A model generated the notes under the pieces. That model saw nothing but the letters and a program-made list of their open reading frames with translations. It was not told where the DNA came from and did not search any database. From contig JAUPFV010000005.1 of assembly GCA_036936605.1 (NCBI GenBank), positions 154,071,195 to 154,135,194 on the forward strand: DNA of 64,000 nt. The letters are read 5' to 3'. The stretch is from Limnanthes douglasii subsp. nivea. Lineage: Eukaryota > Streptophyta > Magnoliopsida > Brassicales > Limnanthaceae. Each line of letters starts with the position of its first letter. The stretch's first letter is position 1. The position numbers and the translations under genes were made by a program. Of the stretch, positions 22,571 to 35,082 are shown in pieces.

Positions 22571-24364
22571 GAAATAAATACAGTTTAAAAAAAACATACT
22601 AATTCTTCTTTCTGGATCAATTAAAAAAAGATTTTTATTGTCATCTTTTAAAGAGTCGGTAACCATTAGCAAATGATCGATGATTAATTTCATCAAGTTC
22701 CAAATTTGAAAGTTAAGGAATGACATCTTCATCCAAGTCTTTTATTTTCCGCATTGTTATAGAATGAATTAAACTCATGGATATCTTAAGTTGAAATAAA
22801 AATATGAAATATTTGTAACAAACAAAACCAGTGATATTTGCAAAAAAAAAATAATCAGAATTAAAAACTACGAACTTTTAAAATTTAAAATGAAAAAAAA
22901 AATACAAATATTCAATAGTTTTGTATAAAAAATATTTTAAGTAAAATGCATGATTATAAACCTATATTTTTGGAATAACAAAGACTTTTTTTGGTGGATC
23001 TTAAATAAATTGTCCTAAAACTAACTAAAAGACCAAAAGATAATAACACAAATAAATATTTGGTTGTAAATCCCAGTTCAAGAAAATATTTTGGATTTGA
23101 GTGGATGTTAACTTTTGAGATGAAGTGTAGATTTTAAACTAGGGGTTTAAAGTAAGTGAGGTTTGAAAAAAAAATTATCGTTCCATTGCTTAGAGAAAAT
23201 AACCTTTTACAAATTATATCTTCATTTTGTCTAACTCATTCTCATGAGTACAAGTTGTTAGTAAAATTTGACTTTTAATGAAAGATTCATGTGTACCATG
23301 CCAACTACCTAGTTTGTAATAGTACCATACCAACAAACCTACTTTGGTTGAGAAATGAAAATAGTCAATCTGTACATCTGAGATGGATTTAATAAGAATA
23401 GTTTCTGTAATTTTAAACGCTATATGTAATTGAGAAAATATAATCTAGATCGAGTGTTTTATCCCTAAAAAAAATTGTTTTTAAATATCTATACTTAAAT
23501 TGTTTGAAATAGTTCTGGTTTTCAAATACTATTAAACAGCTTACATAATCGATTTAAAACAAATTTATATAAATCCAGTTAGTTAATGTTAAAAATAATA
23601 ATAATTAATGTAAATCAAAACAAAATAGTTATATTTTTAAACGATTTGGATAATGAAAATAAATAGATTTGGAGTAGAAAATATTTTTACCAGCTATACG
23701 ATTTTAAAAAGTGACGAGTAAACATTAGTGGTACGTAGTTTTTTTACTAAAATATGTTCGATATGAATTTTTTTATTATATGGATCGGATAAAATTGATT
23801 ACTGCATTTGTTGATTAATGTAAATATGCCACGTGATACCATACTCAACATAAACTTGATTTACTCATAGTCTTTTGATTTGAGGTCAAAGTCTAAACTA
23901 TTAGATAAAATTCCATGAATGGTTCTGAAAAAAATGATTTTTTTGTGTTTTTTTGAATTTTTTATCCTTTTGATCAAAACCAAAAATATATAACTTTCTT
24001 TGATATTGCGCGTAGTTAGTTTTGTATGCTTCAAGCACAAAATCAAGCAACCAAACTCTCTATTCAGATACTGAATTCAAGTTTTTTAACAAATCCTAAA
24101 AAAGATGCTAATTTTTTTTCCATATTTTCTTAAAAAAGCCATCTACCTTGAATATTAAAAAACACAAATAAAAATGTTAAATAAATTCATGACGAAATTA
24201 GAACTACGAATGAATTCTATTGTTTTTATTAGAATTAAGAACTAGATTTACGTCAATAAAGTTCAGTGGAGGTTCTCGAGTCAGCGTTTTTTCGTGAACG
24301 ACACCGTTGGTGCAAGCCTCCAAACACCACCAGCACTACAACGTTACACTGGAAGTAAATGACC
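22571..24364. other. AT-rich intergenic DNA, no gene seen
   Basis: No supported frame. The last 120 bp (24250-24364) are less AT-rich and rejoin the sequence at 31840 if the MuDR-like element is taken out. Confidence 0.45.
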
Positions 24365-24374
24365 ACCGTCGGCG
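24365..24374. repeat. Target-site duplication, left (ACCGTCGGCG)
   Basis: Identical to 31830-31839 and directly next to the element end. Ten base pairs is within the MULE range of about 8-11 bp. Confidence 0.93.
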
Positions 24375-24724
24375 GGCTAAAAACCCTGGTTAGTCACCGG
24401 CGTATGACACGTGTTACATTCCTGCCACTAAGCTTCATTCGTCCCCAAAACTGATCATCGGTCTCCAAAAACGTTGCATATGTGCCATTGGCGCGTGCAA
24501 ATGAACCAGAAGCTGACACGTGGCATGGTATAATACCCAGCTTTTCTGTACATACAGCCCCCTTACTTTTCTTCCAAATACACCCTTGTCGATGTATTTA
24601 CTGTGTTTAATTAAATTTTTACCTTTTAACCATTTACCTTACCCCAGCCCACCCATTTAGATAATTACCCGACCCATCTTCTTTAATTTCACCCAAATAT
24701 AACCCACCCACTACTGTCTAACCC
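24375..24724 (+). repeat. Left long TIR of the MuDR-like element
   Basis: Begins GGCTAAAAACCCTGGTTAGT and runs about 350 bp to CACTACTGTCTAACCC. Its mirror at 31829-31481 differs at few positions. In MULEs such TIRs carry the promoters and transposase binding sites. Confidence 0.93.
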
Positions 24725-25659
24725 GATCCATTTGTTAATTGCACCAAATCCAGCTCCTGACCCAATTGTGATTTCCCCCCCAAATCTTACAACCCTAACA
24801 TTTTCCCTCCTGAATTCTACTCTTGGAAACTCAACCAACGATAGCCATTCTTCCCTCCCCACTGACTACTTGCTCTCCCTCTCCCTTAATCGTGATTCCA
24901 TCCGCTATCACCCACTGCCCCTGAATGCAAACCGAAATCACTCACCCACTGCCCCTAATAACCCTAGTTCGTTGTTCGTCCTTGTGACCATCAATTTCTG
25001 TAAAACCGTAGTTCGTTCTACCCTACTTTCCCCTAATTCCAAACACTAGGGTTTGGTTAGGGCAACAATGGCGAAAGCTTCTTACCAAGGTTAATTTCAG
25101 ACTACAGTATCTGTCTTTTGTTTAGTTCATTTTTTGTAGTGTCATTTGTTAGTGAATCGTGTTCTAATGAGTGTTTTTTATGATTTCAGCTACAAACAAA
25201 CACCTTTTTTCCGTGGATTATCATTATAATGGGAAGCTCAAAGGAAAACGGGTTTTGAAATACGTTGGAGGGAAGTCGACGACTATCGACTTCAGAAACC
25301 CAGACAAGTTCTCCATCATGGAGCTCCATGAGATTCACTCACTCACTGATGCAGGGGAATCGGGTGGCTATTTCCAGTTTGCTTACAAGCTGCCTGGTGC
25401 GAATCAAAAAATCCATATAATCAACAATGATGCAGATGCTTACGAAATGACCCAGATGTTGGATGACACCAGGTTAGTGACGATATACTCAGGCAGGACA
25501 CCTCCTTTGGAGATTGTGTCTCCTTCGAAACGGAAAAATAAGCGAGAAAGAGTGCCAGAAACAGTGCCTATAGTTGACGTAGAGGGCACCAGTAGCATCA
25601 TACTTAGGGGTGAACCTATAGACATTCGTTCAGGTCAGGGTAGAGACGATGTTCAAACT

Positions 25660-25790
25660 GATTTTGTTGAAAAGGAATTTGAAACAAATGTTGCTGATGA
25701 AAAGGAATTTGAAACAAATATTGCTGATGAAAATGAATTTGTCTCAAATGTTGCTGTTGAAAAGGAGTTTGAATCAAATATTGCTGTTGT
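25660..25790 (+). repeat. 30-bp in-frame repeat in the acidic region of mudrA
   Basis: Four ten-codon units, EKEFETNVAD, EKEFETNIAD, ENEFVSNVAV and EKEFESNIAV. A larger duplication lies downstream: the YDEFYP-centred block near 25900-26030 recurs near 26200-26360. Confidence 0.85.
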
Positions 25791-28700
25791 GGTAGATGAT
25801 GGTGCACCTGTTGAAAATAATGATGGTGCACCTGACTCTAATGCTGTCGAGACAAATGCAGAGGGTGGTGCTGATCATAATGCTGTTGAGAACAATGCAG
25901 ATGTTGCCTACGATGAAGCGCTTCAAAAATTCATCGATAAAATGTACGATGAGTTCTACCCGAACAAAAAAGGTTCTGGTGAAAGTGCTGGGTTAGACGG
26001 TAAGGGTAATGTTGAGGATGTAGATAGGGTAGATGTTGAAGATGTAGATAGGGTAGATGATAATGTCGTTGATGATGGTGCAACTGTTACAGGTAGTGTG
26101 CATGATGATAGGGTAGATGATGGTGCACCTAGTTTGATGGTCGATGAGAATAACGCAGAGGGTGGTGCTGATTCTAGTGCTGTTCAGAACAATGCAGAGG
26201 TTGACTACGATGAAGGGCTTGAAAAACTCGTCGATGAAATGTACGATGAGTTCTACCCGAAGCAAAAAAGTGCAGAAAACAATCTTGAAGGTTCTGGTGA
26301 AAGTGAGGGGTTAGACGGTAAGAGTAACGATGGGTTAGATGGTAAGAGTGATGTTGAGGATGTAGATACGATAGATGATAATGTCGTAGATGATGGTGTA
26401 CCTGTTACAGCTGGTGTAACTGATGATAGGGTAGACGATAGTGCAACTAGTTTGAATGAAGAAAGGGTAGATGTTAATGTGGTAGAAGACAATTTGAATG
26501 TAGATGTAACTGTTAATTCGGTGGCTAGTGCAGATCGCGGTGTTGATATTGATAGGGTAGAAGACAATGTGAATGTGAATGTTGATGTAAATGAAAATGT
26601 GGGGGCTGGTGCAGATTATAGTGTTAATATCGATAGGGTAGAAGACAGTGGTGCTGAAGCAACTATAGAATGTGGAGGTGTGAAGGCTACAACAGAAACT
26701 GATGGTGGAGGTGTGAAGGCTAATATTGATGGGTCTGCTGATGGAGGTGGGGGTGAAAATGGGGGCCAAGATAGGGTCGAAGATGTTGGTATGAATGTAG
26801 AGGGAGAAGGGGGTTAAGGTGATGGTTTAGAAGGCATTGGTGCTTCTTTGTTCGACGGTGTTGACATGACACAATTTGACGAGGTGCCTGCTCAGCCAGC
26901 ACAAGCTGCTCAGCCTTTTAATGACTCCGAGGACAGCGGGGATAGTAATTATGGTCCAGGGGAGTACAGCAAAAGTGGAACTGAAGATGATGAGATATGT
27001 TCAGATGGTAGTTTAGAAAGCGAGTGCAGTACAGAGGAGGATTTTGTCAGTTCAGACAACCTAACCAGCCCCGATACGGAAGAGGAAGAGGAGGCTACTG
27101 CATCTAGGAGGAGTAGGCCTAGGAAGTTTAAACGAAAGCTGAGAACATTCAGGCCACCAACTGAATTGAAGTACCTGCAGTTGACAGTTGGTCTTGAATT
27201 CGCCTCTGCCAATGCATTTAAAGAGGCTGTCAAACAATACAGTATCAAACAGCATCGTAGCGTAAAGGTGTACAAGAACGACAAAATGAGGTGCAGTTAT
27301 AAGTGTACCGAGGCGTCGTGTAAATGGTTGATTTGGGCTTCTTGCCAAGGTTGCGCCCCTACGTGGAGGATCAAAACTCTTAACGACAACCACACATGTG
27401 TTCCCACACACATAAACAGATACATTGACGTCACATGGATTACAAAACATTACTTGAGGCAATGGCAAGCTGATCCAGACTGGTCTGTAAAGAGCTTGAT
27501 GGCCGAGTTAACGAAGGTTTTTTTGGTAAAGATCACTAGGGCAAAGGCGTACCGTGCGAAGTCGAGAGCTCTCAATATGATTCTCGGTGATGATAGAATT
27601 CAGTTCAGGAAGCTTAGACAGTACGGTGAAGAACTGTTACGAACAAATCCAGGTTCTACGGTTGCTATCAAGTGCAACGATTCGGTATTCGAAAGAGTTT
27701 ACGTCTGTCTGGAAGCGTTGAAGAAGGGGTTCGCTGCTGGTTGTAGGCCAGTTCTTGTGTTAGATGGCTGCTTCCTGGAAGGGCCTTTCGGGGGACAACT
27801 GCTTGTTGCCGTTGCTGTTGACGCCAACGATCAGATGTATCCACTAGCCTGGGCTGTGGTGGAAAGTGAAAATAGAGGATCTTGGCAGTGGTTTCTGGAG
27901 TTGTTGGCCACTGATATTAACATTCAAAACCAAGGAAGCTTCACTTGGATTTCAGACAAGCAAAAAGGTCTTGTCCCGGCCTTGAAGGAGTTGTTCCCTA
28001 ATGCAGAATATCGGTTCTGTGCTCGACATCTATACGCCAACATGAAGAAGCTGTTCCGTGGAAAAGAAGAACATGTGCTGTTTTGGGCTTGTGCGAGGTC
28101 GTCGTTTGTACCTGAATTTGAGTTTCACATGGCAGAGATGAGAAGGTGCAACACAGCTTGTCATGACTGGCTAGCACAAAAGCCGCCATCTGAGTGGAGT
28201 AGAGCTCATTACAGAGAAGACAACAAGTGTTTCATGAAACATCGAATCTGGCAGAAACATTTAACTCAATTATCTTAGATTATAGATCTAAAGGGGTAAT
28301 AAGTTTGTTGGAGGGTATAAGAGAGCAGACAGTTCATAGGATTGTAAGGAAAATGACCCAGATACCAAAGTGGGATCAGCCTATATGTCCTTCTGTGTAT
28401 AAAAAACTTACGAAGAACTACAAGCTTGTCGGTGACTGCAATGTTCTTCCTTCTGGTGGACCCAAGTTTCAGGTGGAAGAGAGAAGGGTTCAATATAAGT
28501 TCATGGTTGACTTGGAAGCATGAGAATGTGCCTGCCGTAAATGGCAGCTCTCCGGCATTCCTTATAGTCACGCTGTTGCTTGTATTTGGTTTAACAGTGG
28601 CAACCCGGTGGATTACGTGGCTAAATGGTTTCGTGTGGCTACGCAGAAGGCGATTTATTCTAATATAGTTAACCCAATTAATGGATACCAGCATTGGCCA

Positions 28701-28955
28701 ATGAACCATCTTCAACCTGTCCAGCCTCCACCGGTTAAGATAGTACGAGGAAGGCGACAAACTGCTAGGAGGAGGGATCCTTCGGAGAGACTACAACCCC
28801 CTTTGCAAGACACTACATCTGGAGTGACACGGTTGTCTCGGAAGTACAATATAGCTCATTGCTCCAACTGTAAGGCACCAGGACATAACAAACGAAGGTG
28901 CACCTCTACTCCCGGTCAAGCAACTGTTGCTGCCACTTCCACAGCCAATACTCCT

Positions 28956-29172
28956 TCTGCACCGGTGAGTCTTCTATAACAAAATTTTATTGGTACCTCT
29001 GTTTGTGAATGTTGTTGATGTTGTATATTATTTGTAACAGGTTGCATCAACAACCCCAACTCCTTCTGCACCGGTGAGTCTTCTATAACAACATTTTTTT
29101 GGTACCTCTGTTTGTGAATGTTGTTGATGTTGTATATTCTTTGTAACAGGTTGCATCCACAACCCCAACACC
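28956..29172 (+). repeat. Exon-plus-intron microduplication in mudrA
   Basis: A 109-bp unit containing an exon end (CCTTCTGCACCG), a whole intron and the next exon start (GTTGCATC) is present twice in a row. Both copies keep their splice sites and phase. This created exon 3 (11 codons) as an extra in-frame exon. Confidence 0.85.
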
Positions 29173-30059
29173 TGCTCCTCAAACTCCAAGATCTACTGGA
29201 TTGCTGGTAAGTTTGAGATGGTTGTGGTTTTATTTTCATGCTTCTGATGCTTGTGCTTGTGGTGACTGCTTTGTTTGGTTGAAAGAGCTCCATATACTTT
29301 TATTGCTGTTTTTGATGTTATCTCTCTTGTAACAGCATGAAGGAGCCTCTATAGGGAGTCAAGGGACATTAATGCCTGATGTAAGTTCTGTCTCTTAGTG
29401 TGGTCCAAATTTACTTTTAAAGTTATTATCATTTGTGGTCCAGTTGGTGGAGCTGTATAGTGGTCCTTTTTTTTGGGTATTCCCATTACTTTAACATTTA
29501 CATTAACTTTTTTTTTGGTTGGTGTGTGTGTGAACAGGGTAGTGTGATACACTGTTTTGAAAGAAGGGACAACTCCTTGACCAGACACACTACCCCACCT
29601 GTAAGATTCCCACACTTTATCTATTAAAGTGATTTGTGATCTGTCCATTGTCTAGCACATTTGAAGTTTTATAATACTTTTTAAATTGCAGGCTGCTACT
29701 ATATATTCCTCTCAAAATAGTATAAGTTCACCACATAGTGGTTGGGTTAGTGGAGGAAGTATGCAAGGTTACAAGGACGCTCTGAAGGTGCAACACAGAG
29801 GTAAAAAGAGGAAGCTACCTCAAACAGTTGGAGGTCCTTTCAAGCAGCCCAGGGTAGGTGGACCTTTTTCATCCGCACCTCGTTTTTCTGCTGCAGCAAC
29901 ACATGGTGCTGCAGCAGCTGCTGGTGGGTCTGTATCAGCAGCTTCTGGTGGATCCACCGGGAAATCGGGCAACAAAGCAGTGGCAACTGGTGGTTCACAG
30001 GCGTCGGTGGAAGGAAGTGGTAATCATGTCGTTAATATTACCCAACCAGAAGACTAGGT

Positions 30060-30508
30060 TAAAGTGTCTTTTTTTGTGTAGACAACCCATGTTCTGGGTT
30101 TTTTTTGGGTAATATGCTGTATGTTTTGCACAACATAACAGTTCTCTATGTTACGATGTTGGGTGCTGTTGTTTAAGAACTGAAGACTTAATTTTATGGT
30201 TTATGTAATCATGGTTTATATTCTGTACTAATCTTTCTCTTTGTTTGTGGCTCATTGTTTTTGTCGTGTACTCACTCTTGGTTTTGTTTGATCACATATT
30301 TTGTTAATGGTTTTGTTTAATTTCATGGTTCATGTTTGATGGTTTATGTGACTGGTTTTGTTGATGTTGGTATGGAACTTTAGCTGCCAGTGTGGTGATG
30401 TGGTTTTCTTTCATGGTTGATGTTGTTTAATTTCATGGTTGATGTTGTTTAATTTCATGGTTCATGTTTGTAAACTGAATACTATTAATTGGTGTTATTT
30501 CATGCGTA
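30060..30508. other. 3' flank of mudrA inside the element
   Basis: T/G-rich sequence (TTTCATGGTT repeats near 30320-30470) with no coding potential. Probably 3' UTR and spacer between the two convergent genes. Confidence 0.5.
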
Positions 30509-30662
30509 AATTACAAACACCACAAATGCTGCATTTACTTGCTTACCTAAATTACAGACACCACAAATGCTGCATTTACTTGCTTACCTAAATTACAGGT
30601 CTCAAATTACAGGTCTCAAATTACAGGTCTGAGATTACAGGTCTCAAATTACAGGTCTCAAA
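30509..30662. repeat. Two small tandem repeats between the convergent genes
   Basis: A 41-bp unit (ACCACAAATGCTGCATTTAC inside) occurs twice at 30512-30593. It is followed by six copies of a 14-bp unit close to AATTACAGGTCTCA at 30592-30662. Confidence 0.85.
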
Positions 30663-30912
30663 TTAATTCATAACAATAAAAACCAATACCAAAACCACAA
30701 ATTTCAATTCAATCACATTCCATTCAAATTACAAACACTTACAGGTCCCAAATCAATTCATAACTACAAAAACCAATATCACAACAAGAAATTTCACTTA
30801 AATTGCATTTACATTCAGATTACAAACACTGTAATTGACATTAACTTTAATAATTTAGCAGACACACTGACAAAATTACCTACGCTTGACTCAGTCTACT
30901 TAAACACATAGA

Positions 30913-31331
30913 CTAAAAACACACAATCACTAACAAACAGAAACCTAAACATATAATAAGAACCCTGATTATCCAGTTCTTCCTTTCAATCTCTGCTTCC
31001 ATCTTTCCATGTTGCTTCAATAGACCGTTAATCACGGACTGCGACCTATTGTTAACCGCTGGATCGATCCATCTAAAGTATTTGCAGTATTGACCTTTCT
31101 GAGTAAATAAAAATCAGTTAAGAGGTGACGAAATACAATAACCAATGAAGCCACACATAACCTGGTTCACTGTCAAATAGAACTCACCCCGTAATTACAA
31201 CATCCACTGAATCTTCTCCCAGGATTTGGGACTGTCCATGCTGTTTTCGTTATGCTTGGTAGCCCACATTCACAAAACCCTAAATTGGATGGGTGTTTCG
31301 AGTGTTGAGAAGTACTGGACGATGTCGACAT
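30913..31331 (-). CDS. GRF zinc-finger, single-pass membrane protein of the MuDR-like element
   Basis: Two exons: 31331-31188 (48 codons) and 31098-30913 (61 codons plus TAG), with an 89-bp GT-AG phase-0 intron. The 109-residue product is fully open. Residues 19-57 form a GRF-type zinc finger: FCECG, then TAWTVPNPGRRFSGC, then YCKYFRWID; likely ligands are C20, C22, C44 or C45, and C53. A short helical stretch (LLKQHGKMEAEIERKNW) follows. The C-terminus is one hydrophobic segment (IIRVLIICLGFCLLVIVCF), so a tail anchor is likely. GRF fingers bind nucleic acid in other proteins. The gene faces mudrA, in the place where maize MuDR has mudrB, but it is not similar to mudrB. Both exons are too short for simple ORF scans. 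Function unknown. Confidence 0.85.
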
Positions 31332-31480
31332 CGTTAGGTTGGTTGAAGATAGAAAATTCGATTAGGTAAAGTAGCAAGGGTTTGTAGAAGAAATGAATGT
31401 CAGAAGGTGGCTATGGTGGAAAGTGGGAATTAGGGTTTGTTTTAATTCAGGGAGAAGGGTATGGTGAGTGATGAAAATTA

Positions 31481-31829
31481 GGGTTAGACATTAGTGGGTG
31501 GGTTATATTTGGGTGAAATTAAAAAAGATGGGTCGGGTAATTATCTAAATGGGTGGGCTGGGGTAAGGTAAATGGTTAAAAGGTAAAAATTTAATTAAAC
31601 ACAGTAAATACATCGACAAGGGTGTATTTGGAAGAAAAGTAAGGGGCTGTATGTACAGAAAAGCTGGGTATTATACCATGCCACGTGTCAGCTTCTGGTT
31701 CATTTGCACGCGCCAATGGCACATATGCAACGTTTTTGGAGACCAATGATCAGTTTTGGGGACGAATGAAGCTTAGTGGCAGTAATGTAACACGTGTCAT
31801 ACGCCGATGACTAACCATGGATTTTAACC
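31481..31829 (-). repeat. Right long TIR of the MuDR-like element
   Basis: Mirror of 24375-24724. It lies upstream of the GRF gene start (31331) and so may act as its promoter. Confidence 0.93.
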
Positions 31830-31839
31830 ACCGTCGGCG
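31830..31839. repeat. Target-site duplication, right (ACCGTCGGCG)
   Basis: Perfect match to 24365-24374. Confidence 0.93.
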
Positions 31840-34806
31840 CTACAAAGCCTGCTGTATAAGAGGCGTTCTCCGCCGGTGTGGTATATGTACACCGATGGTG
31901 TAAGATACTAGCGGTGCAAAGTTAAAAATAAATTATTATTTTCGATTTTGTATAGTTATTTAATTAATCATAAAATACCACAATTAATTTATCTATAATT
32001 TAGTGGTTCGAAGAATACTATTAAAATAACTTTAATATCATATTTTATTTTATATAATCATTTAATTTGTAATAATATACATTAATTGATTGATTTTGTT
32101 TATCTAGTTAATTAAAAATATCATTCAAATAGTTTTAGCACTAATGAAATAATTTTAATATAATTCGAAATTGATTTAATATTATTTTTATAAATAAAAT
32201 ATTATAAATTTGAATTTATAATGGTTTGAATTTTAGATAATTATAAATAGAAAATTTAAAATAGAAAATTTACATATAATTTATTGAGTTAAATCACTTG
32301 TAACAAAATAGTTGATTTTATATAATATTTTAATAAATTTATTTATTTAAGGGTGTAAGATACTATCTATATTTTCATGTATTTGTGAAAGACTCATTTC
32401 ACTTAACTATTTATCAACAAGATCCAATAATACCTTAAATATTCGCAGTTAATTATATTAAACGTTTTCTATTTTTTATTTAAACTTTTTTTCCTTAGTT
32501 TTTCTCTCTTTCTAGTTTTACGATCATCAAGAGTGTTTCAATTTTTTTATTCCAAGTTTTTCTTTTATTTTCATATGATTTTGATTGTATTTTTATTTGA
32601 TTTTGACATTTGATTTTGAATTTCTGTTTAGGTAAGTCAATTTTTCTAGTTTAGGTAACTCGATGTTTTATTGTGTTTTTATTTCTATTTAGGTAACTCG
32701 ATATTTATTGTGTTTTTATCTCCTGTTTAGGTAACTCGATTTTTGTTCTTACATGATTTTTGGTTTTTTATTTGGTATTACTTTGATTTTATAGTTTAAA
32801 TGTTGTATTGCAGTAATGTTTGATCGTTTTCAGTGTAATTTTGTGTTTCTGGAAAATTTGGTTCGAGAAAAGGTTTAGAGCGTAAACGAAGATAAAGTTT
32901 GGAAGATGCGAAACCTTTTTACTTCAAGTACTGATAGATATGAAACATGATAGATGAGAAGATGCGAAACCTTTTTTTCTAGATGGGAAACCTCTTTCAT
33001 TTTGGTAGAACTAGATGAGAAAGTATACCATATATGATAGATACTAGATGCTAGATGCGAAACCATTCATATGATAGATAAGAAACCATATAATGAGAAA
33101 CCATTCATTTTGTTAGGCCTTTATTTGTAATAGGTTTGTAGAATGGGTCTTAAGCAGTAACTCTCATTTTATTTAATTAGCCATAAATTATTTTAAATTT
33201 TACTTATTTAGTAAATTAAAGAATTAAATAATTTATTTAAATAAAATTTACTTATTTGACTTGTTTCACTCGTAATATCATAATAAATTTACTTATTTAG
33301 TGGATTAAAAATAAAATTTTACACCTCAAGTATCATGAAATGGCCTCATCCTTGTCTCTGACTTACTGATTTGTTTCTTGAAACCAAAAAGAAGAAGATA
33401 TTTTTCAAAATAATAAACATGGATACAAACGCTGTCGGTGCGATGGATTTAAATTGACAACGTAAATCCATTATGTTGCCAGAGACCAACGCTTGCAGAG
33501 TAGAGTAGACTATACTCCTAGCTTTATCTAGGGTGTCTACGCTGCGAATGTAGGAACTCCAGCACTACAAATCCTCCAGTGCCATGCGTTGTTACTTTAT
33601 TTCAAGTGCGTTGTTACTTTATTTCAACTACACTGGGGTGTAAAGTTAGTACACCAACAATGTCGAAGAACATGAGTGAACTCAGCCTCCTGTTTTTAGA
33701 CATAATCTTTCAAAATCTTAAAATCAAGAAGAAAATAAGAATTCTCTATTTTTTTCATACTAAACTTGCATATAACATTAGAACTAACTAACATAGATAT
33801 CTAAATGGAAATTTACCAAATATCAACAAAATTTAAAAAAGTAAATTAAATCTTAAAAAACAAGAAGAAGATTTACTTTTTTGGGTTTTGAGATGAAATG
33901 ATATAGTGTTAAGTGTTTGGGTTTTATATTTTTCGTGTTCTTGAGAGTGGTTAAAAGTTGAAGATGAATTTAGAGAGGGAAGGTGTTCTTGGGTAGACTT
34001 AGGATTTTTGGGTGAGGTTATTTTTGGAAAAAATTAGATAAACTTATATTGAGTTATGGTTACTCTTAAATTGGAGCTGCTTAGAATTTTGGGTTTAACT
34101 TTTAAACCATACCTTTTTGTTAATCATAAATTATTTAATACATATATCATTTTCTCATTTTTTTTATGCAAGGTTCATTCTTTTCATCGACTTTTCTCTT
34201 TTTTCCTCGTCATGCATTTGGATATTGATGAAATTGCAAATTTTGGGTAGAATCTTGGTTAAATTTTTGTCTTCTAAATATTTAGTACAAAACATTTCTT
34301 TTGCTTTTACTACCTCAAAAAAAATCATAAAAACAGTCACCTGACAAATGGACTTAGGAGTATCTCGAAATATGAAAATCCATTATAAGCGTCATACGTG
34401 TTTTGATCGAAAAACTATTTTCTCTCTGTTTCATAATAAGTGTCGTTTTAAGAGATTGTTTTTGCTTCATAATACATGTCGATCTCATTTTTAATGCAAT
34501 ATTAATTTTTTAATACAATATTAATTATATATATTTAACTTTCCACCAATAGATAATTTACTCTCTACACAATTTATTATATCCACAAATCAATTTTATT
34601 TTGTTTTTTTTTTCCATTTTCTTTTTTAAATTAATTTATGAAAAACCTTTAAACCACCATTATGAATCGGAAGCAGTATCAGTAAAATCGACAGTGAATC
34701 AATGTACGAATAACCAGCTATTACGGTATATGGCCGCATGAAGCACGTGCATTGCACAAGCAATGGTTCTCATGAGTGATCGATAATTATTAAAATGGCC
34801 AAGCGG
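31840..34806. other. AT-rich intergenic DNA with small repeats, no gene seen
   Basis: A loose 50-bp repeat around GTTTAGGTAACTCGAT lies at 32625-32745. A degenerate repeat of AGATGCGAAACC lies at 32875-33110. A 22-bp word (TGCGTTGTTACTTTATTTCA inside) occurs twice in tandem at 33583-33626. No coding sequence is supported. Confidence 0.5.
34421..34600 (+). repeat. Possible MITE fragment
   Basis: CTCTCTGTTTCATAATAAGT followed by GTCGTTTTA resembles the conserved ends of plant Stowaway/mariner-type or similar MITEs. The opposite end was not found. Weak. Confidence 0.3.
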
Positions 34807-34832
34807 GAAATAAGATACATTTTGATAGATCT
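34807..34832 (+). repeat. MULE-B left terminal inverted repeat
   Basis: 25 of 26 bases mirror 46049-46074. The following CTCTCATCCTA resembles a word about 35 bp inside the right end, so one end has gained or lost a short insert. Confidence 0.8.
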
Positions 34833-35082
34833 CTCATCCTACCCCCTTCTTTTTTCAAATTGAAAGTTGAAATTCGCAAATTAACCTTTCTCCCTCTAGA
34901 TTACTACATTCATGTCATTTGCTCTCAAAATCAATCGAAACTTTGAAATCCATCCGTTATTACCCTAAATCCACAAGCTTTCTATCAACATTTACTACCA
35001 TAAACTCATTAAACCCCAAAAGTTATATTTTTTTACCCAAACCCATAAAATTCACCACAAAAAATCTAGAACCGGAGTATCT

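Larger units (their letters stand above)
25068..30057 (+). pseudogene. mudrA-type (MURA) transposase gene, seven exons, three lesions
   Basis: Exons: 25068-25089, 25190-28964, 29041-29073, 29150-29206, 29336-29380, 29538-29600, 29692-30057. All introns are GT-AG and the last five are phase 0. About 1450 residues. The N-terminus is a PB1-like domain (TNKHLFSVDYHYNGKLKGKR ... YSGRTPPLE). An acidic repeat region follows, then a MuDR zinc-binding domain (MRCSYKCTEASCKWLIWAS ... DNHTC). The DDE core has LDGCFLEGPFGG, WISDKQKGL and NLAETFN. Then come the SWIM finger and a CCHC knuckle (CSNCKAPGHNKRRC). The last exon has a KKRKLP nuclear-localisation-like stretch. Lesions: TAA at 26815, a one-base frameshift near 28230, and TGA near 28521. 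The SWIM motif also reads GIPYSHAV instead of GIPCSHAV, so a zinc ligand is missing. Confidence 0.93.
24375..31829. mobile_element. MuDR-like MULE with two convergent genes
   Basis: 7455 bp, bounded by inverted repeats of about 350 bp (24375-24724 and 31481-31829) and a perfect 10-bp target duplication. It holds a seven-exon mudrA-type transposase gene (+, 25068-30057) and a two-exon GRF zinc-finger gene (-, 31331-30913) that face each other, a layout like maize MuDR with mudrA and mudrB. The transposase gene carries two nonsense codons and one frameshift, so this copy is probably no longer autonomous. The TIRs are related to those of the DnaJ-carrying element at 40785-42746. Confidence 0.95.

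Noticed and set aside
25616..26769. Several minus-strand frames rich in His, Gln, Ile or Ser/Thr opposite mudrA
   Set aside because: Antisense shadows of the repetitive acidic coding region.
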